DNA of 64,000 nucleotides. Origin: Mesostigma viride (lineage: Eukaryota > Streptophyta > Mesostigmatophyceae > Mesostigmatales > Mesostigmataceae). The notes under the pieces are model-generated. The model ran no database searches. It worked only from the letters and a program-made list of their open reading frames with translations, and was not told the origin of the DNA. The stretch covers positions 1,016,429 to 1,080,428 of the forward strand of contig RPFO01000256.1 of NCBI GenBank assembly GCA_009746045.1, written 5' to 3'. The translations under genes were made by a program, and so were the position numbers. This document shows, piece after piece, positions 1-14,470 of this stretch (position 1 is the first letter of the stretch; every line of letters starts with the position of its first letter).

Positions 1-3080
<3,080 letters not shown>

Positions 3081-3106
3081 ATGTTTACTGACATAGACAG
3101 CGGTTT

Positions 3107-3712
3107 GGTGGGTGGTCCCACGCCGAATGGGGTAGTTTTTCGCGCATTTTGCAAGAAAAAAACGCTGTTTTCGACTTTTTGTTTCGAAATTTTTTCTGGC
3201 GATTTGAGAACGCCCGCAAAATTTTGCACAATTTCGCGTGATTTTCGCACGATTTTCGCACGATTTTCGCACAACTTCACACAATTTCACACGATTTCAC
3301 AGGATTTCGCATAATTTTACACGAAGGGTCTAGCTGCAGAGAGACCCTTTGAAAATTTTCGCATGAACTCACGCATTTTTTACATGTCGAATTTTTTTTA
3401 CAATCGAACTTTTTTGCATGAATTCGCACTTTTTTGGTCGGTTTTTGGTCAATTTGAGCAAATTTTTCAAGATTTCGCATGATTTTACACTTTTTTGGCC
3501 TGGTTTTGGTCAATTTCAACAAATTTTGCGCGATTTCGCACGATTTGCGAAGGGTCTAGCTGCAGAGAGACCCTTTCCGGCCGGCGGAAAATTCACTCGG
3601 CTGCAAATTTTTCGGCAAGAATTTCGGCGCAATGTCCGTTTTTCGGACGATTGAAACTGGCGTTTTTTTCTTGCAAAAATCTACCCCATTCCGCGTGGGA
3701 CCACCCTGGTAT
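3107..3712. mobile_element. Short element with imperfect terminal inverted repeats
   Basis: The left end (about 3107-3175) and the right end (about 3656-3712) are inverted copies of each other. Both contain GGGTGGTCCCACG, a GAATGGGGTAG block and TTGCAAGAAAAAAACGC. The interior is AT-rich with many degenerate CGCACGATTTCGCA-like words. A small hairpin, AAGGGTCT paired with AGACCCTT around a TAGCTGCAGAG-type loop, occurs twice, at 3324-3350 and 3550-3576. There is no transposase, so it is probably a non-autonomous DNA element. It abuts the CCTG array and I could not define a target duplication. Confidence 0.6.
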
Positions 3713-4262
3713 GCATACAGATGGCCTAATAAGACTTATCCTGCGATACTATATGATATGTGTTTCCCTGGTACGCTTGCAGATCCATCCACATTAGGAT
3801 CTCGTGAACCAGCATTTATACATCCCCTGAAGGACTGCTGTGCCAGGAGTCTTTACTACTACTGATTAGCTCATAATTATACCCATCAGTGAGCCTGGTG
3901 AGCAATTGTACGCTGTGGCATGCTTTCAATACCGTTAGCACCATTGCAACCGTTGGCATTTTCATTTCATCATAAGTGGAGCAACTAATTTCGTGAAATT
4001 CGAGGGCTTCATGGTCCGCGGCTCCCCAACGCAACCACATGCAATTTTAGTTGATTAACTGGAGTACTTGTAATAATCAACTGTTTCATATCAGGCTTGC
4101 TTTGCAATGGTAGTCTCACATAATTGATCGCTGAGTTCTTGATTATTATTCTCGTGTCCCCGTTGGGGGACCACGCAGCACTGAATTCCCCAATTAAGTT
4201 ATAGTCCAGGCGTCTCCCCAAGACATCAATCAATGAATAAATAATGACTTTATTACACACAG
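3713..4262. other. Non-coding stretch, no gene seen
   Basis: Only short uninformative reading frames are present. The stretch contains one copy (about 4150-4180) of a hairpin-forming motif, CTCGTG followed by CCCCGTTGGGG and CCACG, that recurs at 19.6, 36.9, 38.5, 49.95 and 51.0 kb. Confidence 0.5.
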
Positions 4263-5220
4263 GTCGTGAGGGTGAGATGAATACAACCCCAACTCCGGTC
4301 ACTGTCTCATGCTCATGCCTGTGCCCTAGCCTTTGTATATAGCCATGCTGATCTTCCACCCCATGCCAGGCCCTCCTTGAGCTTAGAGAGATCATGGTGG
4401 TGCAGGTGCCTTTGTGCACCTAGAGGAGGTGTAGTTTACATCCTACCCTTGCAAGAAGTAGCCTATAATGTATTAAAAGCCATATGAAGTGAGACAGCTA
4501 TGCCTGGACGCATGGCGATCCAACGCCGTGGAAGGACTAGGGTAGTTGTCTGAGAGGAAAGACGCGAAGGCCGCGTGGCTATCTCTAGGTAGACCTGCAT
4601 TGGAAGCCATATGCCCCTTCTCAGGGATATGTGCTACATGTACTCCCTGCATGGCAACAGAGCAATGTTCATTCATTAATCTGTCTTGCATATTGCATTA
4701 ACTGAGACAATGGTGACATGTGTGCGGACCACAATACAACAGTTGGGACATGTCATGCTGGCAAGGATGATGCATGAAGAATGTAGCCCTGCGCTTCCTA
4801 TGCAGAGAGTCACTCTCTGTGATGTTCCTCATTAATTAATGAATTAATTAATGAGGAACATGACTCCATTGGGAGTACATGTGGCACATATCCCTGAAAA
4901 GGGGCATATGGCCACATTCTGGGCTACTTCCTTGCGAGGGTAGGATGTAATGTCAGTAAACTACACCTGCTCCAGGTGCATGAAGTGCACCAGCGCCACC
5001 ATGATGTATCAGAGCACAAAGGAGCCATGCCCTAGCCTTTGTATAGCCATGCTGATCTTCCACCCCATGCCAGGTGAGGCCCCCTTGAGCTCAGAGAGAT
5101 CATGGTGGTGCAGGTGCCTTTGTCCACCTAGAGGAGGTGTAGTTTACATCCTACCGTTGCAGGAAGTTGCCTATAATGTATTAAAAGTCATATGCCCCTT
5201 CTCAGGGATATGTGCCGCCG
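4263..5220. repeat. Mosaic of 3'UTR fragments of the ORF1-only LINE-like family
   Basis: Blocks containing ATGCCCTAGCCTTTGTATA, GCCATGCTGATCTTCCACC and GCACCTAGAGGAGGTGTAG occur in plus orientation at about 4318-4485 and 5028-5190, and partly inverted at about 4836-5000. The same blocks form the 3'UTR of the ORF1-only element at 10887-12884 and of the fragment at 51205-51660. These are therefore several truncated or rearranged 3' ends of that family. Confidence 0.6.
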
Positions 5221-5227
5221 CCACCAT

Positions 5228-6431
<1,204 letters not shown>

Positions 6432-6439
6432 GATCAGTA

Positions 6440-7385
6440 CAATCATTCACGCATTAAGGTGGGTTCGAGGGTTTCTTCGGGTCAACCCAACTTAAGGCGT
6501 GAACCCAACTTAAGGCGTTAAGTTACCACAACTTGCGACCCCAAGCCCTGCTGATGGACTTCAAGGTGTCTTTTGATAGCTCTCGTCAAGGCTGATCGAA
6601 CTGCACTAAAGAATTCTGCCCAAAGAAGGTATTTCGAAACTTACATGCAAGTCATCCAACCGGATGTAGGCAGGTGAAACACCCCACCGTGCTAGCCAAA
6701 ACTGCCAAAACTTGGTGTGCTACATAGGGCATGCGCGTTCAGTTCTATGAGTAATTTTCATTTGGCGGTGAGAGCCACACGAAGAGTCGGGAAGAGGCGC
6801 AGTGGCTATTCCGGCAATACCCCGCTCCAGCCTCGACCGCGGCTTCCTACGGCATCGACGCAAACTGTAATCCCGTCCATGGCCACGGCTATCTCCGACC
6901 AGGACATGAGGTGAACGGTTCAGTTTGCACGTGAACTGAATGCCAACAACGCTGCTGATCCCGGCGAAATACGTCGCCATGTCAGAGCGGAGCGCAACAA
7001 CCCTCATTATGACGATGAAAAGGAGGCCGTTCAAAAGGCTGACCGACCATAGCCAAATTGCAGTGGCTGGGTGGCCAAACGGCAAGCCGCTGCCGGCCGG
7101 CCTTGAGCCCACTCATAGACAAAGGCAGTGACCAGCTGAAGATCCGCAGTGAATTCTAGGTTTTAACTGATGAAGTGTTGGGTGGCGCGGGCCATAAGTC
7201 GCCGCAGTAAAAAATATTGCCACACCGCGCTAGAATGAGCCCATTCACGCCTTAAGTTGGATTTTTGCTAGTACAGCCATCATCCTTTTGTTGTTAAGTT
7301 GGGTTCGCCATGCGGCCAACAGCCAACTGCGACCCAACTTAATGCGTGAACCCAACTTAAGCCAACCCAATGGGGTGAATGACTG
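6440..7385. mobile_element. TA-flanked DNA transposon, mariner/Stowaway-like, non-autonomous
   Basis: The left end is TA followed by CAATCATTCACGC. The right end, read inverted, is TA followed by CAGTCATTCACCCC. Such TA-flanked inverted termini fit the TA-targeting Tc1/mariner and Stowaway group. The subterminal parts hold repeated AACTTAAGGCGTGAACCC-like words in both orientations. A second, partial copy starts at 60329 and shares interior sequence (6545-6612 against about 60437-60500). I see no transposase frame in the 0.95 kb. Confidence 0.6.
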
Positions 7386-7395
7386 TATCGGCCCG

Positions 7396-7624
7396 CTGCA
7401 TCGCGCCGCGCCCGCGCCGAGCACAGAACGCTCATCGCCCTACCCGCGGCCGGTCCGCCGTGTAACCTGCCGTGAGGGAGGCCCCAGCCACGTGGCTAAG
7501 AGCCAAGGGCCGCGCCACCGAAACGTCAATAAGCAGATGCCGGCCACCCCCCTCAAAGTCCAGCACCACGATGTCAGGCCGGTGGTTGGGGGAATAGAAG
7601 GCAGCGCCATCCGCATCACGATAT
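7396..7624 (-). pseudogene. Fragment of RLE-type LINE ORF2, C-terminal region
   Basis: About 190 bases (7441-7620) are nearly identical to the minus-strand LINE copy at 57440-57620. They encode its endonuclease-like segment with the SPNHRPD and LLIDVSVARPL motifs. Both sides are truncated: the TA-flanked transposon lies to one side and host sequence upstream of RPL27A to the other. This is a dead fragment. Confidence 0.8.
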
Positions 7625-7990
7625 ATATACGAAGGCAAAATGAAAAAAGTTAAAACGTTAGCCGCCGACAATCTGGAGCGTACGATGATGGATCCAACGG
7701 CCGCGATAAACCCGCTAAGTTAGCGGCTCGGGTCGTCCGTCCAGAATACTACCAAATACTACACATAAACAACCAATCCAAAACAAGCAAACTACTCTCG
7801 TACGGAGGCTCGTACCCGACTCCTACAGTCCTACTAGGTATTGCGGGTCGAAGTGTGGGCCGAGTGAACTTCAGGCGGCTCCCGTGTTGCACGCCTGCGC
7901 GCTCGTTGCGGCTGCGAATCATCATCGGGGCAGGTTAAAGACGACGACCGACTGTGGAGGTCGTCCTCTCTCTCCCCTCCGGCTGCCAAA
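7625..7990 (+). promoter_or_regulatory. Upstream and 5'UTR region of RPL27A
   Basis: This 366-bp gap is all that separates transposon debris from the ribosomal protein gene, so the promoter must lie here or in the repeats. A pyrimidine-rich run at about 7964-7990 (TCGTCCTCTCTCTCCCC) lies just before the ATG. I see no TATA box that I would defend. The TOP-like reading of the pyrimidine tract is inference only. Confidence 0.4.
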
Positions 7991-8428
7991 ATGACGACCC
8001 GGCTGAGCAAGAACCGCAAGAAGCGCGGGCACGTCAGTGCCGGACATGGTCGTGTTGGAAAGCACCGAAAGCACCCAGGTGGTCGCGGTAATGCCGGTGG
8101 TCTCCACCACCACCGCATCTTGATGGACAAGTACCATCCAGGTTACTTCGGAAAGGTCGGTATGCGTTATTTCCACAAGAAGAGGAACCCACAGTTCCGC
8201 CCCATCATGAACTTGGACAAAATCTGGACCCTCGTCCCAGAGGAGGTTAAGGCTAAATGCAAGGGGACTCAGGCCCCAGTGCTCGACATGACCGAGCATG
8301 GTGTGTTCAAGGTTTTGGGCAAGGGTGCGCTGCCACACAGGCCCCTGGTTGTGAAGGCTAAGTTCTTCAGCAAATTGGCCGAGAAGAAGATCAAGGAGGC
8401 TGGCGGTGCCTGCGTTCTGACCTGCTAA
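7991..8428 (+). CDS. RPL27A: Large-subunit ribosomal protein L27a (uL15), cytosolic
   Basis: An intronless 145-residue frame matches eukaryotic L27a (uL15) over its whole length. It starts [20 protein letters not shown] and has the basic glycine-rich N-terminus with [14 protein letters not shown] and the HHHR segment, then [20 protein letters not shown], and ends [13 protein letters not shown]. The protein is a structural component of the cytosolic 60S subunit. The length agrees with the family (about 145-149 residues) and the frame is undamaged, so the gene looks functional. The ATG follows a pyrimidine-rich leader and is the only sensible start. Residue choices are plant/green-algal in flavour, which is the best clue to the organism. 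It stands alone, with transposon fragments 370 bp upstream. Confidence 0.96.
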   Translation: MTTRLSKNRKKRGHVSAGHGRVGKHRKHPGGRGNAGGLHHHRILMDKYHPGYFGKVGMRYFHKKRNPQFRPIMNLDKIWTLVPEEVKAKCKGTQAPVLDMTEHGVFKVLGKGALPHRPLVVKAKFFSKLAEKKIKEAGGACVLTC

Positions 8429-8502
8429 AAGGTCTTTAGCCATAAACTGGTCGAGGAGGGCACAGGGCCTTCTATTTATGCCCTTGAGCACCTGCCACCG
8501 TC

Positions 8503-8507
8503 TGTAA
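8503..8507 (+). terminator. TGTAA polyadenylation-type signal after RPL27A
   Basis: TGTAA lies about 75 bases after the RPL27A stop. TGTAA is the usual poly(A) signal of many chlorophyte algae. A pentamer is expected often by chance, so this is suggestive only. Confidence 0.35.
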
Positions 8508-10640
8508 ACGGATGAATTGGCAATGTTACAATAATGTGGACATATTTGAATAGGTGAGTCGTCCGTCAGGCACGTGCCTCCGAAACAAATCGCCCAGTTT
8601 ACACCGTTATTGGATAATTGATAAAGCAAGCTGCGAATCTGCGGCGCCCATTTCAGGCGCCAGATTCATTCCATGTACAAAGCATCCTTCACGCATGGCC
8701 CATTCACGGACTACGGTTATGACCTCAAAGTAAGCGTGGACATTCTTGTGGCAATATCACTGTGGTGATGGAGTGCTGGTTGGTCAGTAGTAGGCTCTGA
8801 ACTTGGTACACTTGCGTGTTCTGAGGTAGAGGGATCGGTCGTGCAAGGCTAAGGCGACAGGCAAGGTTGCAAGGTCAAGGCGACAATGTTGTTGCCGTTT
8901 GAATCAGAGCAGCATGGATAGATGGTAGTGTAACCTCCGCGGCTGGCCCCTGCTGGTACCATGTTTGCCATCACGTGCTTGGTCGTCAGGTACCTGGACA
9001 TGTCAGAGTTGTTTGGTGCACGTTGTACTCTCCATGGTCAGGCATCATGCAGTACTCTAGTTGCGTGTAGTTCAAGTTTTGGTTGCGTTCAGGCTTCAGT
9101 TGCAGGGTGCCTGTTTTGATGTAAGCTTTTGGGCTGTGTTGCTGCGAGGGTGTCAAAGGTTTCGTGGTTCCGCTGTCCTGCCCGCATGCTTTTGTTTTTA
9201 TCAGTGGACCCGAATGGTGATTGAAGCCTCTGCCTTTCAAGGCAAACCATGTTGTTCCAGCGCGTCTGCCCAGCCTGCTGGTCTAGTGTCCTTGTTTATC
9301 CCTACGTTTTCATGTACCCTTTTTTTTCTATCGCCTTTGGTTTGCTTGTCGGGCTCGTTTGCTCCTGTCTCCCTGTGTGCATATGTCATCATCTTCCTGC
9401 TGTGTGCGCAGTAGGCTTCACCCCCTGTCCCTGTTCAGTTGCCCCTGTTACTGTTCTGATAGGTACACCTCTGCGTTGTGCCCTGCCTCTCTGTGTCCTG
9501 TAGAGGTTGCTCACGGGTGGCTGCCCAGTTGTGCTTGAGGGCGTGCAGCCCATTTCTGCGCTACATGTTGGAGAACGTGAGAGGATTTCAACTTGGGGGT
9601 AGTGTCGATGTGGATGCTTGTGCCCACGGATGTGTGTGCCCCATGGGTTGTGTTTTTGACATGGAAGGAACGCTCCTATTTTTTTTTGTCCGGGTGTTGT
9701 ACTGTGCTTCAGCATGGTGTAACCTCATTCATTGTTTCGTTCCTGCTGGTACCAGGTGTTCGCTAGCAATCGTGTTTTTTATGTAGGGCCATGCTGTTCT
9801 GGCTGTAGTGTGCTCTCCCGTGGTTCCTAATGTACGCCCCTCTTTGGGAGAGGATGGGATGCGCATGTTGTGGATTACCACGTCCATTGCTGTGTGTGTG
9901 TGTGGCAGTGCTGTGCTTCTGCTCAAGTTGTGCTGTGTCGTGTTTGTGACAGTTCTGCATGCGCACTCTCGTTCGTTAAGTTTCTAGCTTTGCTTGGATT
10001 CACGGGGATTCCGATGTTCCTTGTCCTGTTGGTTTGTCGTGTACGTTGTTCTGGGGTTTTGTCACAGTCCATTCACTGAGATGAAGTCCGCCCTAATTCT
10101 GCTTGAAGCAATGTGTTTCTGCTCTTGTGGTGCAGTGTGCTGGTGAAAGAGGTACATGCCCAGTGTTTTGTTGGTTATTTTGTTGTGCGTATTTGTTTGA
10201 CCTTTTATCTAAGGTTTATGGTCATCATTCACAATTAACCCGTGTTTTTTTACAATGCGTTGTAATCTGACATGTGGCAGACACAGTAGATACGAGATTT
10301 TCGGTCTGAAACTCGGTGGACGGCCTCCTTACATCCCGTAGAACTCAAGAAAAAATCCTGGTATTTTTTGTATTTTTTTTGTGACAGCTGCAAACAAATA
10401 TGTACCACTGATATCAGGCATTTTCGCGGGACGAAGGTGAAGATGACGGCGATGGCGGCGGGTAGATCTCGCGAGTTATTGCGCGAATTTCAGTGGCTGT
10501 TGGGTGGCACGACCATGATGATCAATGCGTTCAAAGGTTGATAATTAGGTTTCTACGAGTTTGTCGAGGTACTGGGGCAAAGGAAACGTATATTTTTCCA
10601 GTTTGTCACCCAACTTTCATGCGGAACCCTGGAAACCGGC
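8508..10640. other. Long non-coding stretch, T/G-rich on the plus strand
   Basis: I find no credible gene, RNA or transposon end here. About 9050-10080 is unusually rich in TG, TGT and CCTG words, and its short frames have cysteine/leucine-rich, low-information composition. It may be a decayed element or an intergenic region. Confidence 0.5.
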
Positions 10641-10644
10641 ATAC

Positions 10645-10880
10645 ATATTAATTTATTAATAGACACGTGACTGCGTCACGTGAGCATAAGTCCTCAGTGG
10701 GAGGGGAACATGGGATGGAATGGATGGTGTAAGCTATCTAGGTCCTAGTTACAGGGGTGTGGGCCCGCACCGCGGCCGGAATCGCTATGAATGCCATACT
10801 TGGTCACACGCGGAGCCCCCACAGGCTTGGGGGTGGTCTCCTTCATCACTACTTGCCATCTATCCTTGCGCACCATCTGC
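10645..10880 (-). other. 3' end of LINE-A with terminal hairpin
   Basis: This block is the inverted match of 50697-50927, the 3' end of a second LINE-A copy. Near the end both copies keep a palindrome of the form CACGTGA-N5-TCACGTG (about 10664-10682), followed by an ATTAAT-type tail. A 3' hairpin plus short-unit tail is typical of sequences recognised by LINE reverse transcriptases; its role here is inference. Confidence 0.75.
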
Positions 10881-11330
10881 CTCCATTGAATTGAATTGAA
10901 TTGTAACATAACTCCGTTGGGAGTATATGTAGCACATAGCCCTTGAGAGGGGGGGCATATGGCCTATCATACATCCTAAGCTACTTCCTGCAAGGGTGGG
11001 GATGTAAAGGACCCTTGCTCTAGGTGCACCAGGGCACGTGCATCCCCATGATCTTCAAGCTATGCCCAGCGAAGGGGGAGCCTGTCATGGGGGGGAAGAT
11101 CAGCATAGCTATACAAAGAAGCTAGGGCATGGCGTCTCAGCAGAGAGCTACTCCCTGCATGGGCACAGCATAACTAAATAAAGCTAGGCATCATCTGGAG
11201 TGTGGCTCATCATAGGCACACATGTACACGATTAAATAAAGCGCGTGGCTTAGCTGGGATAGGGCCTCTAAGAGGCGTACATGTACATGGCCACGGTCTA
11301 TCTAGTCTACACTACTACTGCTGTATTCCC

Positions 11331-12716
11331 CTAAGCTGGGGCGTCTGGAGTCGCTGGGGCCGCGGTGGTCGAGGGGGTCGCCTGCCAGGGCTTGTGGCCG
11401 ACGTAGATGGCCGCCCCCTTCCAGTACACCGGCTGCCCCGCCTTGGTCTGCCGGAGCTGGAGGTAGGTCGGCCATAGCTCCCGTCGCCGTTGTTGCTGCG
11501 CCAGGGTCAAGTCGTCGTCAAGGGTGAAGAGAGTCTTCTCGAGCCGCTTGCGGCGTCTGAGAAAAGAAATCTTGTCCGCCGGGGTCTTAAAGGTGAGAAG
11601 GAGCGGGGGCGGCCCTGCCTTACCCCGCGCGCGGGGAAGGCGGTGGGCGGCCAGCTCGATCTCACCAGTAAGGCCCATGCGATCAAGGATTTCTCTCTCA
11701 AAAGCACGCGCAAGCTTCTCGGAATTCTCACCTTCCTCCATCTTGAGATTCTTGACAATGACGTTGAGGCTGCGCTTGGCGAGCTCGGCCTCCTCGCGGA
11801 GGTCAAGCGTCTGCCGTTGAAGCTGGGCTGCGACGGCGGAGGTGGTGGAGGTGGTGTGTTGCATGTCCGCCCAGGTGGTGATGGGAGGAGCATCGCCGGC
11901 CAGGCCAGCCGGGGCTGGCTTGGCGGCAATGTCCTTCACTGCCTGGGCGGTGAGGCCTGCGGTGTTCTGCAGGACCTCGATAGCGATGGCATTGTTCTGA
12001 AGACGCTGGTCGATGTCGAGGAGCTGGGCTTTGATGTCGGCGGTGGAGGTGGAGGTGGCAGTGGAGGTGGAGGCGAGGAGGGTGGAGGTGGAGGTGACGG
12101 TGGTGGAGATGTGAGGGAGCTCAGTAGCCAACGTGCCGCCCATTGCCGCCACATCTGCGGCAAGGGGGGTCACGTGCTGCTGGAAGGCTTCCGTGAGGAT
12201 GGAACGGAATGTGGCTGCGGCGATGGTGGGGGCCCAGATCTCGCCGTCAGACTTCTTGAGGAGTGAGCAGAGAATCAGGTGCTGAAGGTCAGGCCGGTTG
12301 TAGTGGAGGCCCGTCAGCAGCAGATCTCGGCTTTGAAGCCTGCGGCCATTTGGCTCGAGAAGGCGATTGATGCTGTGAAGGTGGAGGCACAGCTCAAGGA
12401 GCGAGGCGTAATCCCCGTAGAAAATGCACTCCAGAGCAGTGCACGGGGCAATGTTGTACCAGTCGTAATCGTCGACATTGAAGGTTGTTAGCTTGAAACG
12501 CGGTTCGCGGGGAAAGGATGAGCGGCTGCGTTTAGGGTCTGGCGAGGCCGATGGCGAGGCAGGAAGCCCGGGAGGGTGCTGGGCGGCCACCAGTGCGCGA
12601 CTAGTGTCACCACTGCCTTCCGGCCCTGATGGCGAAGCTGCAGCCGGAGCTGCAGACGTATTTTCATTGCCGAGCGCAGCCGTCAGGCTGCGTTGCGTCG
12701 ATGGGCGTTTGCTCAT
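11331..12716 (-). CDS. L1-type ORF1 protein (RNA-binding, RRM plus C-terminal domain)
   Basis: An intact 461-residue frame. The first 70 residues are a low-complexity Ser/Ala/Pro leader. A helical N-terminal half follows, with a Thr/Ser-rich stretch (about 200-230). The C-terminal 150 residues have the layout of L1 ORF1p: RSLNVIVKNL opens the RRM-like domain, AAHRLPRARGKAGPPPLLLTF lies in its middle, and [20 protein letters not shown] with VYWKGAAIYVG forms the C-terminal domain. Such proteins bind element RNA as trimers and chaperone target-primed reverse transcription. The start is the first ATG, 42 nt after a conserved hairpin. No ORF2 follows, so mobilisation would need another element in trans. 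Assignment rests on motif pattern, not a profile search. Confidence 0.75.
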   Translation of the reverse strand: MSKRPSTQRSLTAALGNENTSAAPAAASPSGPEGSGDTSRALVAAQHPPGLPASPSASPDPKRSRSSFPREPRFKLTTFNVDDYDWYNIAPCTALECIFYGDYASLLELCLHLHSINRLLEPNGRRLQSRDLLLTGLHYNRPDLQHLILCSLLKKSDGEIWAPTIAAATFRSILTEAFQQHVTPLAADVAAMGGTLATELPHISTTVTSTSTLLASTSTATSTSTADIKAQLLDIDQRLQNNAIAIEVLQNTAGLTAQAVKDIAAKPAPAGLAGDAPPITTWADMQHTTSTTSAVAAQLQRQTLDLREEAELAKRSLNVIVKNLKMEEGENSEKLARAFEREILDRMGLTGEIELAAHRLPRARGKAGPPPLLLTFKTPADKISFLRRRKRLEKTLFTLDDDLTLAQQQRRRELWPTYLQLRQTKAGQPVYWKGAAIYVGHKPWQATPSTTAAPATPDAPA

Positions 12717-12758
12717 CGTATATTGCGTAATAGCGTCGGAAAATTATGTCAGCATGTG

Positions 12759-12773
12759 CGTCTTAGAAAGACG
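12759..12773 (-). promoter_or_regulatory. Conserved 5'UTR hairpin CGTCTT-N3-AAGACG
   Basis: A six-base-pair stem with a three-base loop lies 42 nt upstream of the ORF1 start. The identical stem occurs 39 nt upstream of the ORF1 start at 51802 (hairpin 51748-51762) and in both 5'UTR monomers of LINE-A (36439-36453 and 36611-36625, with a different loop). The stem survives while the flanking sequence has diverged. Confidence 0.6.
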
Positions 12774-12890
12774 AAGCGATTGTGATATTCACGACTAAAT
12801 TCGGTGCTCAAACGTGCAAGTTATGAGCGCCGCCGTCAGCCATGGCTACCTCGTGGCTCGTGGCTCAGAATTGCTACTTGGCGTCTCCAT

Positions 12891-14465
12891 ATTACAGACA
12901 AACCAGGAGGCTGCCCGGGGGTGAGCCCGTCACGTCTAGTGTAGCACATGTCCATGCCGAGTCTATCACGAAAAGTCCACGGGTGGCGGCCCTGCCGCGT
13001 GCGGCCGGGGGCACGCCAGGTGAGGACATATCGCCCAGGCTGGGCGGGCTTGGTGCCAGCTAGTCTATCTGATGTATCTACCTGATCTGTGCGGGCCAGG
13101 TGCCCGGCTAGGCCCAGGCGCCTGTGCCTAATAATGTGGGAAACATAGGGCAAATCAGCGTACACTGAATCCTCATTACTAATGTGCAAACCAAAGGGGA
13201 TGTTAAGGGCCTTGCGCAGCATCTTGGTGACGGCGCCGTCGAGTCGTTGCTCCAGCTCCTGCGTCAGTGTCCACGTCTCGGCGCCGTAGGTCAGGATCGT
13301 CAGAATGACGACCTTGAAGAGGTCACGCTTGACGATCCGGGGTAGGGCGGGGTTGCTCCACCAGCGGCGGTGGTCATGGAGGTGCGCCCACGCCATGCCG
13401 ATCCGTGTCGTCATGTCGTCCTCGCAGTCGGGAAGCCAACTGCCGAGCAGCTTGAAGCGGCCTGAAGGAGGGTAGTTGACCTCGGCATCGTCTAAGAGGC
13501 GGAGTGTGGGTGGGGGCCCTGCCATGCCGAGGGCCAGGGCCTCCGTTTTGGGGCTGATTTCTTGACCAACCGCCCGAGCCTCGAGCGCCAGGCAGTCCAG
13601 CCAAAGTTGGGCAGACTCCGGCTTCTCGATGAGCGTGATGTCGTCGGCATAAATGAGGTCAGCTAGTAAATTCTGCTTGTTAGTCGGCCCCCCTTCCCCA
13701 AGCTCGTTCGTGATCGCTAGGCCAGGGGCACGGCCTGCAATGCTAGCAAAGCGAGCACGTGCCTGGCGCATAACATAATCCACTACAATAATAAACAGGT
13801 ACGGCGACAGGACGCAACCCTGCCAGACGCCGGTCTGCCGTGGGCATGGCGGGGTAATGCCGTGTTGAGTGCGCACCGAAGTGGTCGACCCCTCATACAG
13901 CGCGTGCGGATGACGGTAATCAGGGGAGTGGGGACGCGAGCGCGAGCAAGTACAGCCCATAGAGCGTCCCAGAGGACAGAATCAAAAGCCTTGATGAAGT
14001 CGACGAAGATCAGGATGGCGGGAAACTCACCAGGTTGCAGGAGAGCGATATCCTCGAAGAGGCGACGCGCGACGAAGATGGCTATGACGGTGTTGCGCCC
14101 AGGACGGAAGCCCATTTGACTTTCCCCAAGGTGACAGTCGAGAGCAGAACGAAGGCGGTTGAGGATCATGCGCATGAACGTACAACTTGAGTGCGGCGCT
14201 CTGGATGCAGACTCCTCTGTAGTTGGCGGGGTCGTCAGGGGAACCTTTGTTTTTGTACAGCATAATACGGTAGCTGTGCTGCCACTCAGGAATCGGCGGC
14301 GCGTCGGCAAGCAGGATCCGGTTGCAGACGTCAAGCAGGAACCCCGTGAGCGCCGTCAGCTTAATCACCGGGGCTGGGAGCTGGTCAGGTCCAACGGTGG
14401 CATAGAAGCGGAGTTGCTTGGCGGCGGTGCTCAGCTCGAGCTCGGTGAACGGCATGAGCTCGTTG
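12891..14465 (-). pseudogene. LINE-A ORF2, reverse transcriptase part, frameshifted
   Basis: Three overlapping minus-strand frames carry successive RT blocks. First is the fingers segment VGPDQLPAPVIK with SYRIMLYKNKGSPDDPANYRG (14455-14240). Then come MGFRPGRNTVIAIF and the motif A block FVDFIKAFDSV (about 14110-13970). Last are GVWQGCVLSPYLF and the catalytic YADD (LIYADDITLIE, about 13660-13625). A thumb/C-terminal region with TYGAETWTLTQELEQR and RHRRLGLAGHLARTDQ follows. At least two frame changes break it (near 14180 and 13880-13800). The C-terminus is cut at 12891 by the ORF1-only element. A second copy of the C-terminal part lies at 50075-50927. Confidence 0.85.
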
Positions 14466-14470
14466 GGGTC

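Larger units (their letters stand above)
10887..12884 (-). mobile_element. ORF1-only LINE-like element (HAL1-like), apparently full-length
   Basis: A 2.0-kb insert in LINE-A is flanked by CTCCAT at 10881-10886 and 12885-12890. The uninterrupted target sequence survives in the LINE-A copy at about 50685-50700. On the minus strand it has a 5'UTR, one 461-residue ORF1, a 3'UTR of about 440 bp and a tail of ATTCA units at the insertion edge. There is no reverse transcriptase. Other copies at 51205-51660 and 4263-5220 join the same ORF1 end or 3'UTR blocks without an ORF2, so this looks like a family rather than one deletion. It resembles the ORF1-only HAL1 elements of mammals. Confidence 0.7.

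Noticed and set aside
9061-10079. Cys/Leu-rich frames in the T/G-rich region
   Set aside because: Low-information composition, overlapping in several frames, no start context or family; left as non-coding.
11490-12266. 258-residue Gly-rich frame opposite ORF1
   Set aside because: Antisense of the Thr/Ser codon-rich ORF1; no homology pattern.
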